Below the pieces are notes generated by a model. The model was given only the letters and a program-made list of their open reading frames with translations. It made no database searches and was not told the DNA's origin. Below, in pieces: positions 46,476 through 59,405 of a stretch of 64,000 bases of DNA. Location of the stretch: contig CM067306.1 in the NCBI GenBank assembly GCA_034231615.1, positions 34,678,019 through 34,742,018 on the forward strand. Direction: 5' to 3'. A program made the position numbers and the translations under genes. Within the stretch, counting starts at the first letter, position 1, and each line of letters opens with the position of its first letter. This DNA comes from Meghimatium bilineatum (lineage: Eukaryota; Mollusca; Gastropoda; Stylommatophora; Philomycidae).

Positions 46476-47094
46476 ACTACCTTGCACTCCACCCACAGAC
46501 ATACACAACCAGTGCCCCTACTTACGTGTACTTATAACTCCAGATCGCCTTGTATAAAAACAACCAGTAATTCCCATACTAAATAATTCAGTATAAATAA
46601 GGCAAAGGCCCATCGAATATACCTTAAACAAATGTCATTGGACCATTTTCGTGCGCAATTATATCGTTTCGGTGAGACTTTTGATCTCATTTTTATCGAA
46701 TTCCTAGAATTTTTTAAAGAAACCTTGATTACTGCAAACATGGCCACAATAGCTACAGCGCTTCCAGGCAACAGCCAAAAAATCCAGATATAGTGAGGTA
46801 TAAACCCCAGCTATGGCATAGCTATACACCACAATTTATTCCTACACACACTTCCATCCAATCTTTCACACCTTTAACGAAAACAACAAATCAATACTTA
46901 ACTATTTAATAATAATAATAATAATAATAACAACAATAATAATAAAACTGCATGCGCGGTGACGGAAGACGATATAATTGCATCAGATAAAGAAGCCACT
47001 GTCACAGCAAATAAAAATGTAGCTATGAACTATGACCTTTCAAATACTTACAAATCAATTTTTTCTACAATGTGGGGGGTTTTTTGAGCTAATG

Positions 47095-47662
47095 TTTTAT
47101 TTTCAATGTATTATTTCCTCCAATCTTAATGTGTTACTTAAAATGTGTTATTTTCTCCAATCTGAATGTGTTATTGTCTCCAATCTGAATGTGTTATTTT
47201 CTTTTTAATGTTAATTTCTCCAATCTGAATGTTTTATTTCAATGTGTTATTCTCATTTTAATTTATTTTCTCCAATCTGAATGTTATTTTCAATGCGTTA
47301 TTTTCTCCAATCTGAATGTTATTTTCAATGCGTTATTTTCTCCAATCTGAATGTTATTTTCAATGCGTTATTTTCTCCAATCTGAATGTGTTATATTTAT
47401 TTCTTTTTAATGTGTTATTCTCTCTAATCTGAATATGTTATTTTCTTTCTAATGTTATTTTCTCCAATCTGAATGTGTTATTTTCTCCAATCTGAATGTG
47501 CTATTTTCTTTTCAATTTGTTATTTTCTCCAATCTGAATGTGTTATTTTCTCCAATCTGAATGTGCTATTTTCTTTTCAATGTGTTATTTTCTCCAATCT
47601 GAATGTGTTATTTTCTCCAATCTGAAAGTGTTATTTTCTCCAATCTGAATGTGCTATTTTCA
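47095..47662. repeat. 23-bp minisatellite
   Basis: Period 23 (47527, 47550) with TTATTTTCTCCAATCTGAAT; several truncated units in the first half. Confidence 0.95.
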
Positions 47663-47744
47663 ATATGTCTATCTGATCCATCAATTTATCTAGCTTATTC
47701 ATATATGTACGTCACGAATTAGATTGATGTATTGTCTATCTATC

Positions 47745-47870
47745 TATTTGACAGTATATGGGACGGGACAGCCAACTCCATTACAAAACCTCCCTATTCG
47801 CCTCTACGGTTACATTTTCGCTATGCTTCCCTCCCCTTTCGAGCCCAGGCAACACACGATAGTCCAGCTA
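47745..47870 (+). repeat. repeat B fragment
   Basis: GGGACGGGACAGCCAACTCC through CCCCTTTCGAGCCCAGGCAA matches the 3' half of repeat B. Confidence 0.8.
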
Positions 47871-48074
47871 ACATACATATATAGATTGGCAATATTGAGA
47901 TCATAACACAGAACCCAAGATCTAGTTTAAGCAAAAACCCCAGATCCAGTGGAAACAGAAAACCCCAGCTATGGCATCACTAAACACGTCATATAGAATG
48001 TGTGGTCAAATATTGAAACCATCAATTGCTTGCAGGCTTTCATGTGATTGGATGTTTGGATTCAAGATGGTCGA

Positions 48075-51000
48075 ACATTCCTTCTTACATACACACATTG
48101 TTCCCTTCTTATATACACACATAGTTTCCTTCTTATATACACACATTGTTCCCTTCTTACATACACACATTGTTCCCTTCTTATATACACACAATGTTCC
48201 CTTCTTATATACACACATAGTTTCCTTCTTATATACACACATATAGTCATATTAAGAGAAACGACGGCATGGAGAGAGTGTTACTGGAGGGGATGATAGA
48301 AGGCAACTGGGGCAAACGGCCGACCAAGACGCCGTTGGACAAAAGACATTCAAGAATGCCAGCGCATGTCACTGAAAGATGCAGGACAACTTGCTCAAGA
48401 CCGCGGATAATTAAAGAGATCCATAGGAAAGATTACGTTCTGGAAAGAATATGTCACTTGTTGATACACACATAGTTCCCTTCTTCCATACATAAACATA
48501 GCTCCATTCTTACATACACACATAGTTCCCTTATTACATATACACATAGTTCCCTTCTTACACATACATAAACATAGTTCCATGCTTACACATACATAAG
48601 CATAGTTCCATTCTTACACACACACATAGTTCCCTTATTACATATACACATAGTTCCCTTCTTACATATACACATAGTTCCCTCTTACACATACATACAC
48701 ATAGTTCCCTCTTACACATACATACACATAGTTCCCTCTTACACATACATACACATAGTTCCCTCTTACACATACATACACATAGATCCCTTCTTATATA
48801 CACAAAGTTTCCATCTTATGTACACATAGTTCACGTCTTCATACACACAAAGTTCCTTTCCTACATACATTCAGTTCCCTTCTTACATACACACATAGTT
48901 CCCTTCTTACATGCACAGTTCCATTCTTACATACACACACAGCTCCTTCTTACATACACAGTTCCATTCTTACATACACACAGCTCTTTCTTACATACAC
49001 AGTTCCATTCTTACATACACACACAGCTCCTTACATACACAGTTCCATTCTTACATATACACACAGCTCCTTCTTACATACACAGTTCCATTCTTACATA
49101 CACACAGCTCTTTCATACATACACAGTTCCATTCTTACATACACACACAGCTCCTTACATACACAGTTCCATTCTTACATACACACACAGCTCCTTCTTA
49201 CATACACAGTTCCATTCTTACATACACACACAGCTCCTTCTTACATACACAGGTCCATTCTTACATACACACACAGCTCCTTCTTACATACACAGTTCCA
49301 TTCTTACATACACACACATCTCCTTCTTACATACACACACAGCTCCTTCTTACATACACACACATCTCCTTCTTACATACACACACAGTTCTGTTCTTAC
49401 ATACACACACAGCTCCTTCTTACATACACACACAGCTCCTTCTTACATACACACACAGCTCCTTACATACACACACAGCTCCTTCTTACATACACAGTTC
49501 CCTTCTTACATACACACACAGCTCATTACATACACACACAGCTCCTTCTTACATACACAGTTCCATTCTTACATACACACACAGCTCCTTCTTACATACA
49601 CACACAGCTCCTTCTTACACACAGTTCCCTTCTTACATACACACACAGCTCCTTCTTACATACACAGTTCCATTCTTACATACACACACAGCTCCTTCTT
49701 ACATACACACACAGCTCCTTCTTACACACAGTTCCCTTCTTACATACACACACAGCTCCTTCTTACATTCAGTTCCATTCTTACATACACACACAGCTCC
49801 TTCTTACATATACACACAGCTCCTTCTTACATATACACACAGCTCCTTACATACACACACAGAGCTCCTTCTTACATACACAGTTCCATTCTTACATACA
49901 CACACAGCTCCTTCTTACATACACACACAGCTCCTTCTTACACACAGTTCCCTTCTTACATGCACACACAGCTCCTTCTTACATTCAGTTCCATTCTTAC
50001 ATACACACACAGCTCCTTCTTACATATACACACAGAGCTCCTTCTTACATACACAGTTTCATTCTTACATACACACACAGCTCCTTCTTACATACACACA
50101 CAGCTCCTTCTTACACACAGTTCCCTTCTTACATACACACACATCTCCTTCTTACATTCAGTTCCATTCTTACATACACACACAGCTCCTTCTTACATTC
50201 AGTTCCATTCTTACATACACACACAGCTCCTTCTTACATATGCACACAGTTCCATTCTTACATACACACATAGTTTCCTTCTTACATACACAGTTCCATT
50301 CTTACATACACACACAGCTCCTTCTTACATTCAGTTCCATTCTTACATACATACACAGTTTCCTTCTTACATACACACACAGTTCCATTCTTACATACAC
50401 ACACAGCTCCTTCTTACATACACAGTTCCATTCTTACATACACACATAGTTTCCTTCTTATATACACAGTTTTATTCTTACATACACACACAGCTCCTTC
50501 TTACATACACAGACAGCTCCTTCTTACATACACAGTTCCCTTTTTACATACACACACAGCTCTTTCTTACATACACACACAGCTCCTTCTTACATACACA
50601 CACAGCTCCTTCTTACACACAGTTCCCTTCTTACATACACACACAGCTCCTTCTTACATTCAGTTCCATTCTTACATACACACACAGCTCCTTCTTACAT
50701 ATTCACACAGAGCTCCTTCTTACATACACAGGTTCATTCTTACATACACACACAGCTCCTTCTTACATACACACACAGCTCCTTCTTACACACAGTTCCC
50801 TTCTTACATACACACACATCTCCTTCTTACATTCAGTTCCATTCTTACATACACACACAGCTCCTTCTTACATTCAGTTCCATTCTTACATACACACACA
50901 GCTCCTTCTTACATATACACACAGTTCCCTTCTTATATACACAGTTTTATTCTTACATACACACACAGCTCCTTCTTACATACATACACAGTTTCCTTCT

Positions 51001-51330
51001 TACATACACACACAGTTCCCTTCTTATATACACAGTTTTATTCTTACATACACACACAGCTCCTTCTTACATACACAGACAGCTCCTTCTTACATACACA
51101 GTTCCCTTTTTACATACACACACAGCTCTTTCTTACATACACACACAGCTCCTTCTTACATACACAGTTCCCTTCTTACATACACACACAGCTCCTTCTT
51201 ACATACACAGTTCCATTCTTACATACACACACAGCTCCTTCTTACATACACACACAGCTCCTTCTTACATACACAGTTCCATTCCTACATACACACACAG
51301 CTCCTTCTTACATACACAAATATATACAGT
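48075..51330. repeat. about 23-bp minisatellite, 3.2 kb, interrupted
   Basis: Variants of CTTACATACACACACAGCTC and CTTACATACACAGTTCCATT, with a GTTCCCTTCTTATATACAC sub-block at each start. A LINE tail sits at 48246-48468. The unit has no stop in any plus frame, which yields open frames of 512 and 462 codons without any domain; they are not genes. Confidence 0.97.
48246..48468 (+). mobile_element. LINE tail inside the 23-bp array
   Basis: ILRETTAWRECYWRG then RPTKTPLDKRHSRMPAHVTE RC is an RT C-terminal tail in shifted frames. The same minisatellite stands on both sides. Confidence 0.8.
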
Positions 51331-51399
51331 ATCCCTCCGAGGAGGTGACTACGTCACAATGCATTGCGCTAATAGTTGAAGTCACACCCGTTGGAAGGG

Positions 51400-51640
51400 A
51401 AGCACAGAATAATGACTGTTACTGACCAAGCATGGCGTAAGATGTGACTAAAGCAGTTTCATAGGCGGAATTGGCTATCCCATCATATTGAGGTGAAAGT
51501 GACCAATATGCCGTGCTGAAGTCGGATGTATCATGCCGTAATTCACATATATCACAGCAAAGCTGTAAAAAAAAGTGACACCAAGCTTTCCATTACCTTA
51601 ACTAAATCCTGCTCATCTGCAAGAGTTTGAGAACAAAACC
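51400..51640 (-). repeat. repeat B copy, diverged
   Basis: Minus strand: GTTCTCAAACTCTTGCAGAT, GTCACTTTCACCTCAATATG and CGCCTATGAAACTGC blocks in order. Confidence 0.75.
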
Positions 51641-51655
51641 CAGAATAAGTTGAAG

Positions 51656-53366
51656 TCTTTTGTATATGAAAGAGAGATTTGGAGAACACCCCCTCCTTCT
51701 TTTGTATATGAAAGAGAGATTTGGAGAACACCCCCTCCCTCTTTTGTATATGAAAGAGAGATTTGGAGAACACCACCCTCCTTCTTTTGTATATGAAAGA
51801 GAGATTTGGAGAACACCACCCTCCTTCTTTTGTATATGAAAGAGAGATTTGGAGAACACCCCCTCCCTCTTTTGTATATGAAAGAGAGATTTGGAGAACA
51901 CCACCCTCCTTCTTTTGTATATGAAAGAGAGATTTGGAGAACACCACCCTCCTTCTTTTGTATATGAAAGAGAGATTTGGAGAACACCCCCTCCCTCTTT
52001 TGTATATGAAAGAGAGATTTGGAGAACACCCCCTCCCTCTTTTGTATATGAAAGAGAGATATGGATAACACCCCCTCCCTCTTTTGTATATGAAAGAGAG
52101 ATTTGGAGAACACCACCCTCCTTCTTTTGTATATGAAAGAGAGATTTGGAGACCACCTCCCTCCCTCTTTTGTATATGAAAGAGAGATTTTGAGAACACC
52201 ACCCTCCTTCTTTTGTATATGAAAGAGAGATTTGGAGAACACCACCCTCCTTCTTTTGTATATGAAAGAGAGATTTGGAGAACACCCCCTCCCTCTTTTG
52301 TATATGAAAGAGAGATTTGGAGAACACCACCCTCCTTCTTTTGTATATGAGAGATTTGGAGGACACCACCCTCCTTCTTTTGTATATGAAAGAGAGATTT
52401 GGAGAACACCACCCTCCCTCTTTTGTATATGAAAGAGAGATTTGGAGAACACCCCCTCCCTCTTTTGTATATGAAAGAGAGATTTGGAGACCACCTCCCT
52501 CCCTCTTTTGTATATGAAAGAGAGATTTTGAGAACACCACCCTCCTTCTTTTGTATATGAAAGAGAGATTAGGAGAACACCACCCTCCTTCTTTTGTATA
52601 TGAAAGAGAGATTTGGAGAACACCCCCTCCCTCTTTTGTATATGAAAGAGAGATTTGGAGAACACCACCCTCCTTCTTTTGTATATGAAAGAGATTTGGA
52701 GAACACCACCCTCCTTCTTTTGTATATGAAAGAGAGATTTGGAGAACACCACCCTCCCTCTTTTGTATATGAAAGAGAGATTTGGAGAACACCCCCTCCC
52801 TCTTTTGTATATGAAAGAGAGATTTGGAGAACACCACCCTCCTTCTTTTGTATATGAAAGAGAGATTTGGAGAACACCACCCTCCTTCTTTTGTATATGA
52901 AAGAGAGATTTGGAGAACACCCCCTCCCTCTTTTGTATATGAAAGAGAGATTTGGAGAACACCACCCTCCTTCTTTTGTATATGAAAGAGAGATTTGGAG
53001 AACACCACCCTCCTTCTTTTGTATATGAAAGAGAGATTTGGAGAACACCACCCTCCTTCTTTTGTATATGAAAGAGAGATTTGGAGAACACCCTCCTCCC
53101 TCTTTTGTATATGAAAGAGAGATTTGGAGAACACCCCCCTCCCTCTTTGGTATATGAAAGAGAGATTTGGAGAACACCACCCTCCCTCTTTTGTATATGA
53201 AAGAGAGATTTGGAGAACACCCCCCTCCCTCTTTTGTATATGAAAGAGAGATTTGGAGACCACCCCTACCCTCCCTCTTTTGTATATGAAAGAGAGATTT
53301 GGAGAACACCCCCCTCCCTCTTTTGTATATGAAAGAGAGATTTGGAGAACACCCCCCCTCCCTCCT
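51656..53366. repeat. 42/43-bp minisatellite, about 40 copies
   Basis: Units containing TTTTGTATATGAAAGAGAGA plus TTTGGAGAACACC, in a 43-bp form (CACCCTCCTTC) and a 42-bp form (CCCCTCCCTC) that are interspersed. All three minus frames lack stops, giving open frames of 596, 535, 299 and 286 codons; no Met context, domain or splice evidence supports a gene. Confidence 0.98.
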
Positions 53367-53489
53367 GTGCACATGGTAAACAATAGCATCAACGCTCGTC
53401 ATTGCAGGGATAAAACAAACACATATGCATCTATATTGTTTATTAGTTAGTCGAAAAATCATTCTCACTGCACTACACCTCGAACCATA

Positions 53490-53850
53490 GGTCCATACGT
53501 GATCGGATCTCCTCCTCCAGATATCCTTCAGCGTGTAGCGACAGATCGCGCCTACTCTGTGTTGGTTTACCAGTCACCACTGTATACCTACATACCGTAC
53601 TTGTTTAGCCATGCCTCTCTTGACATGGTATTCCTAAAGTCTGCAGATTCAAGTATTTGTTATATCAGTCGCCCATCCTATCTCCATTAGAGCATTCAGA
53701 ACATCATCTCGGTCTATTGCGTGTCCGGGTTTCCATTATCACTATACCAGCAAGCCTGTCAGCGCGTTCATTTCCTCGGACACTGGCATATCCAGAAACA
53801 AATATGATATTTTGATTATTGTCAAATTAGTCCGTTTCACCGACTCCACT
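53490..53850 (-). mobile_element. LINE family I RNase H fragment
   Basis: Minus frame: IFVSGYASVRGNERADRLAG, the C-terminal RNase H motif (GN-ADRLA) of I/Jockey-type elements, then broken sequence with MDRADVLNAL-like remnants. Confidence 0.85.
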
Positions 53851-53869
53851 AGTGTCGGTGTAGAGTACG

Positions 53870-54285
53870 GTACTTATTCCTGTATACGGTACGTATTCAT
53901 GGTTACAGTACTTATTCCTGGTATACGGTACTTATTCATGATATACGGTACTATTCATCATATACGGTACTTATTCTTGGTATACGGTACTTATTCATGA
54001 TATACGGTACTTATTCATGATATACGGTACTTATTCTTGATATACGGTACTTATTCTTGGTATACGGTACTTATTCATGATATACGGTACTTATTCGTGA
54101 TATACGGTACTTATTCATGATATACCGTACTTATTCGTGATATACGGTACTTATTCATGATATACGGTACTTATTCATGATATACGGTACTTATTCATGA
54201 TATACGGTACTTATTCATGATATACGGTACTTATTCATGATATACGGTACTTATTCATGATATACGGTACTTATTAATAGTCATC
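53870..54285. repeat. 20-bp minisatellite
   Basis: About twenty copies of TATACGGTACTTATTCATGA. Resumes at 54960-55075 after a LINE. Confidence 0.97.
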
Positions 54286-54960
54286 ATTATCAGGTGCCAT
54301 GCCGGCTGGTGTAGGCGAACACGGATTTCAACAGCTCTCTGTCTCCAGTATTATGTATTAAGATCGTTGTTGTTTCCCTGCCGTGCCAGGTTGTCAAACT
54401 GTCTAATATTTTCTCACGTAGTCGCCCCCTGTCTCTGTTGTCTTCAATCTAGCCTGTTGTGACTTGTTTTCCAAACCTCCCTGTCTCATGAAGTGGCCAA
54501 TAATGAAGATTGTCTCTTTCTTATATTATTGATTAAGGTCTGTTTCGTATTTGACTCTTTCAACACCACCACATTAGTTTTTTCTGTCAGTCCATGATAT
54601 TCTCAGCATTCTTCTACAGAACCAAAACTCTATTGCCTCTAATTTCCCACTTTCCAGTTTGTTTATTGTCCAAGACTCGCATCCAAATATTAGTACTGAA
54701 GTTATATAGTACTGCAGAACTATCCTCCTCACCTCTAATGACAAGGTCATATTACACAATATAAATTTTAATTTTTCTGAATGTTGTTTTTGCATGTCCT
54801 AATCTGCTTCTTATTTCTGTTGAACTTCGTCCATCTGCTGTAATCGTTGTACCTAAATATTTGAATTGGTGGACCTGTTTTAAAACTATATCATTCACTT
54901 TGATCTTGCAAGGCGTGATATTTTGTTTCTTTGAAATAACCATTACTCCTGTTTTCTGTA
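54286..54960 (-). mobile_element. LINE family T, RT C-terminal part
   Basis: KQNITPCKIKVNDIVLKQVH, FKYLGTTITADGRSSTEIRS, then a frameshift near 54775, LSLEVRRIVLQYYITSVLIF and GCESWTINKLESGKLEAIEF. It ends with the ELIN-type tail decayed. It splits the 20-bp array. Confidence 0.88.
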
Positions 54961-55075
54961 TATTTCTTATTCATGGTATACGGTACTTATTCATGATAGC
55001 GGTACTTATTTATGGTATACGGTACTTATTCGTGATATTTATGGTACTTATTAATGATATATGGTACTTGTTCAT
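54960..55075. repeat. 20-bp minisatellite, second block
   Basis: Further units of TATACGGTACTTATTCATGA with substitutions and indels. Confidence 0.9.
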
Positions 55076-55084
55076 GATTAAAGA

Positions 55085-56690
55085 AGAATAGGAATGGCTA
55101 AAAGTACCTTCAATGACATGAAGAAAATAATAACATCTAAACAAACTACAAACAAGTTAAAAGTTAGAATTATAACATGCTACATCTATTCTATCAATCA
55201 ATAAACCTATAACCCTTCAGGGTCGTAGGGGTACCACATTGGATGCTTCAGCACACAGAGTCCTCCAGCGAATTCTATCCTCAGCGATGCGGATGAGTGT
55301 GGAAATATCTAGCCCTGTCCATTCCTTGATGTTGTCTGTCCATGTCTTTATTTGTCCTTCACTTCTTCTTCCACCCTCGACAGTTCCCTGCAGTATTGTT
55401 TTTGACAAGGAATCGTGCCTGCATACATGTCCGAACCATGCTAGTTTTCGTCGTTTCACTATTGAAAGCAATGGCTCCTGGACACCTGCACACATCTCTA
55501 CTTTATTTCTTACGTACACATTGGTCTTATGTTCCCTATAGGAAATTCGTAGAATTCTTCTGTAGCATTTATACTCGAAAGCCTGTAATCTTCTCTCCAT
55601 GTCCGCAGTGAGTGTCCAACTCTCACAACCATACAACACAACAGAAATCACCAGCGACCTATACAGTTTGATTTTCACTCCAACACTGATGTTGCTTTTC
55701 CAAATCACAGTTAGCCTTGACAAGGAAGCTAAAGCCATCTCCAGCCTTATTTTTAGTTCTGCTTTGCATTTACCATCGCTGCATATACTGGATCCGAGAT
55801 ATTTGAAGGTATTCACCTCTTCAAGCTTGTGTCCATTCATTATGATATTAGTCTGGTTTTCAGTGTCTCTGCTGTTTACCAAGATTTTGCTCTTATCTGA
55901 ATTGATTTCCATTCCGTACTTGCTGGTAACTTTTTCTAACTTTGATGTTAATTCTTGCAATGATTGTTCTGACCCAGCTATAAGATCAATATCATCAGCG
56001 AAACGCAAGTTGCAAATAGGGCGACCTCCGATCGATATAGACGTGTTGTAGTCATGTAATGTCTCTTGTATGATGTGCTCTAAGTATATGTTAAAAAGTA
56101 CTGGGGACATTATGCATCCCTGTCGCACTCCCACAGTTGTTTTGAAGAACTCTCCAATTGTATTGTGTGACAAGACAGCACTATTTGCATTTTCGTACAG
56201 AGCTTCAATAATGTCTATAATTGTGGTGTCAAAATTAAATTTCCTCAATATGTGCCACAGACCATCATGCCAAACACGATCAAATTCTATATTAATGTAT
56301 GGCTCAGAAACATGGACACTAAACAAACAATTACAAGACAGAATTGATGCCTTTGCGATGTGGGTATATAGACGAATCGGGAGAACATCATGGAAAGAGA
56401 AGAAAACCAACAAAGAAATTCTAAAAACACTTCATATGAAGAAATAATTACTAAGAGAAATAAAGATACGGCAAATAAAATATTTTGGACACATTAAAAG
56501 ACCTTATTGAAGACCTTACTTGAATGTAAAGTCAAAGAGAAGGAGGCAAGAAGTATTCGGATATACAAGTGGGAGAGTATCACAAGATGGACAGGTTACA
56601 GCCTAGCAGAGTGCACCACCAAAACAAGAGACAGGGGATGTTAGAGGTCTGCTGCAGCCAACCTTCGTTGCAGAGACGGCACGGTGGTGA
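55085..56690 (+). mobile_element. LINE family Y, split by LINE R
   Basis: 55085-55194 reads RIGMAKSTFNDMKKIITSKQ; 56284-56690 resumes LMYGSETWTLNKQLQDRIDA, FAMWVYRRIGRTSWKEKKTN, then a REIKIRQIKYFGHIKR-type tail. The two halves join perfectly when the insert is removed. Confidence 0.9.
55195..56283 (-). mobile_element. LINE family R (RTE-like), 5'-truncated but largely open
   Basis: An open frame of about 350 codons from EFDRVWHDGLWHILRKFNFD through VGVRQGCIMSPVLFNIYLEH, the catalytic LRFADDIDLIAG (YADD-type box), NTFKYLGSSICSDGKCKAEL, SVVLYGCESWTL and WFGHVCRHDSLSKTILQGTV to RWRTLCAEASNVVPLRP. It lacks the endonuclease and the first RT motifs, so it cannot move by itself. The open frame that continues to 56413 reads into the host LINE. 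Target duplication ATTCTAT at 55188-55194 and 56284-56290. Confidence 0.93.
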
Positions 56691-57675
56691 TGATTCGTGG
56701 TATATTGTACTTATTCATAGTATATGTTATTTACTTCTGGTATAAGGTACTTTTGATATACAGTACTTATTCGTGGCAGATGGTACTTACTTCTGATAAA
56801 CCTAATTTACATCTGGTTACGGTACTTATTCGTGGCAGAGGGTACTTACTTTTGGTAAATCTAATTTACATCTGGTTACGGTACTTATTCGTGGCAGAGG
56901 GTACTTACTTTGGTAAATCTAATTTACATCTGGTTACGGTACTTATTCGTAGCAGATGGTACTTACTTTGGTAAATCTAATTTACATCTGGTTACGGTAC
57001 TTATTCGTGGCAGAGGGTACTTACTTCTGATAAACCTAATTTACAACGGTACTTATTCATGGCAGATGGTACTTACTTTTGGTAAATCTAATTTACATCT
57101 GGTTACGGTACTTATTCGTGGCAGAGGGTACTTACTTCTGATAAACCTAATTTACATCTGGTTACGGTACTTATTCGTGGCAGAGGGTACTTACTTCTGA
57201 TAATTCTAATTTACATCTGGTTAGGGTACTTATTCGTGGCAGAGGGTACTTACTTCTGATAAACCTAATTTACAACGGTACTTATTCGTGGCAGAGGGTA
57301 CTTACTTCTGATAAACCTAATTTACATCTGGTTACGGTACTTATTCGTGGCAGAGGGTACTTACTTCTGATAAACCTAATTTACTTCTGGTTACGGTACT
57401 TATTCATGGCAGATGGTACTTACTTCTGATAAACCTAATTTACTTCTGGTTACGGTACTTATTCATGGCAGATGGTACTTACTTCTGATAAATCTAATTT
57501 ACATCTGGTTACGGTACTTATTCGTGGCAGAGGGTACTTACTTCTGATAAACCTAATTTACATCTGGTTACGGTACTTATTCGTGGCAGAGGGTACTTAC
57601 TTCTGATAAACCTAATTTACATCTGGTTACGGTACTTATTCGTGGCAGAGGGTACTTACTTCTGGCACTTATCCG
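56690..57675. repeat. 59-bp higher-order minisatellite
   Basis: About sixteen units, period 59 (57541, 57600), each made of three related 20-bp blocks: TTACGGTACTTATTCGTGGC, AGAGGGTACTTACTTCTGAT and AAACCTAATTTACATCTGG. The blocks resemble the 20-bp unit at 53870. Two units are shortened (57045, 57270). Confidence 0.93.
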
Positions 57676-59035
57676 TAAATCTCCTTATATTCTTGTCAAG
57701 TATTCATTGCAACATATTGGAGTATTTATCATTGACCTTGTATCAACATGTCCGAGTAATCACACTCAGCTTCAAGATTTGAAAGCGATTAACGACACAG
57801 CAATTGTTTCTTCAAACCGTCACTCAATCGCCCCAGCATTAGCAGCAACGTAAATCTTTCCCCATACTATTAGGAAATTAGATCTTTGACTGATCCTTGA
57901 TTGTATTTGGCTGTCGACGCAAAGTGAAAACTGGAACTAAAATCTAGTCAGTCGACTCAGCTAAGACGAATGACGTAGTACACTGGTATTTACTATCAAG
58001 CTGTATACACTGAAGTAAGGTCTTGAAGAAAGTAGCGAAAAATTATGACCTACAACCAGAAACTATATTTCCAAAAACCTGCTTTGTTCCTTGATGATCT
58101 GGAGAACTTAATACAGTTTATCGAAGATGATGGCTCAGTGATCTCAGTAACTGACATAAAAACCATGAAAAAGAACAACACATTACTCCACAATCAGCAA
58201 CCGACTGTAAACGTTTCTTGTTGGTTTTATTTTTTTTTTATTTTTTGTGCAACACGTTGCATTCCATTGATTCAACTTGAAAACAGTCGCTGCTACGTGA
58301 AACAATGCTTTCCTGACATACGGTCAAATTAGACGCACAGCGCTGAACAGTGTTACCACTGACGTTTTAGAAATAACTCCAGATTGCAGATAAGCGCAGA
58401 CTATGTACGTCAATATAATTATGGTCAGTGAAGTAGTTGATATATCTTTAAATTTAAAAACAAAAAATATATTAAAATGTTATTTCGCCAAAATTTAATG
58501 TCCAATTTCTCAGCCTTCATGAGACTTTTGGTGTCTTCGTTTGTTTTTGATTTTTTGTTTTGTTGTTTGTTTGTTTTTTGGAAATTGGGAGGGTTTACTA
58601 ATAATTTTTTTAAACATATTTTTTAAAATAAATTCCTAGGATTCCATGAAAAAAAAATCCAGATTCGGGAAAATTTAGCCAAAATAACCACAGCACATAA
58701 GACGACAATAAAACCCCCAGAATTAAAGGAAAAGATCCAGTTGTGGCAACGCTGGCACTTGGAAAAACTGCAGATTTTAGTTCGTGGTGAACGCAGTTTG
58801 CATCTGTGGCATGTGAGCCCACACCACCTTCTTCAACCCGCCTCCTTATTTTGTCTCAACATTTCATTAAATTTTTTTGTTGCATTTTAACAAATGTAAA
58901 CAGCTAACAACTAGACAGAGAGCAAAAACAAAACAAAGCAAAGATTTTCCCTTTTTTTAAGAGGTGTGGACCGCATCTCGGAAAACCTGGGACAGTGGGG
59001 ATTAGTCACAAAATTTCAATATTATTTTCTCCAGT
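57676..59035. other. stretch without recognised gene
   Basis: Includes a 95-codon plus frame at 58045-58332 that starts MTYNQKLYFQKPALFLDDLE. It has a GTAAAC donor-like word at about 58208 but no family match that I recognise. The remainder is AT-rich with T runs. Confidence 0.4.
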
Positions 59036-59039
59036 CCGA

Positions 59040-59405
59040 CTCTGTGGCGGTGTGGTACAGATCACGTCTATGATGGCATGCTACACATCACGTCTGTGGC
59101 GGCATGGTACAGATCACGTCTATGGCGGCATGGTACATATCACGTCTATGACAGCGTGATACATATCACGTCTATGACAGCGTGGTACAGATCACGTCTA
59201 TGACAGCGTGGTAGATATCACGTCTATGACAGCGTGATGCATATCACGTCTATGACAGCGTGGTAGAGATCACGTCTATGACAGCGTGGTACAGATCACG
59301 TCTATGATGGCGTGGTACAGATCACGTATGTGGCGGCGTGGTACAGATCACGTCTGTGATGGCGAGGCACACATCACGTCTGTGGCGACGTAGTACAGAT
59401 CGCGT
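59040..59405. repeat. 26-bp tandem array grown from a SINE head
   Basis: About thirteen copies, period 26 (59167, 59193), of CACGTCTATGACAGCGTGGT with variants CTGTGGCGGCATGG. The units look like the S1 SINE head and run directly into an S1 SINE at 59405. Confidence 0.92.

Noticed and set aside
48911..51348. Open frames of 512 and 462 codons on the plus strand
   Set aside because: They are translations of the 23-bp CA-rich minisatellite, whose unit has no plus-strand stop; no domain and no codon bias.
51552..53468. Minus-strand open frames of 596, 535, 299 and 286 codons
   Set aside because: All lie in the 42/43-bp minisatellite, which is stop-free in three frames; the peptides are the same repeat in different phase.
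53490..57675. A host gene in 53-58 kb because of the 398-codon frame
   Set aside because: The frame is a reverse transcriptase of an inserted LINE, fused by chance to its host LINE at the 5' side.
58045..58332. A 95-codon plus-strand frame starting MTYNQKLYFQ
   Set aside because: No family resemblance, and it ends in a T-rich low-complexity stretch; a donor-like word alone is not enough.
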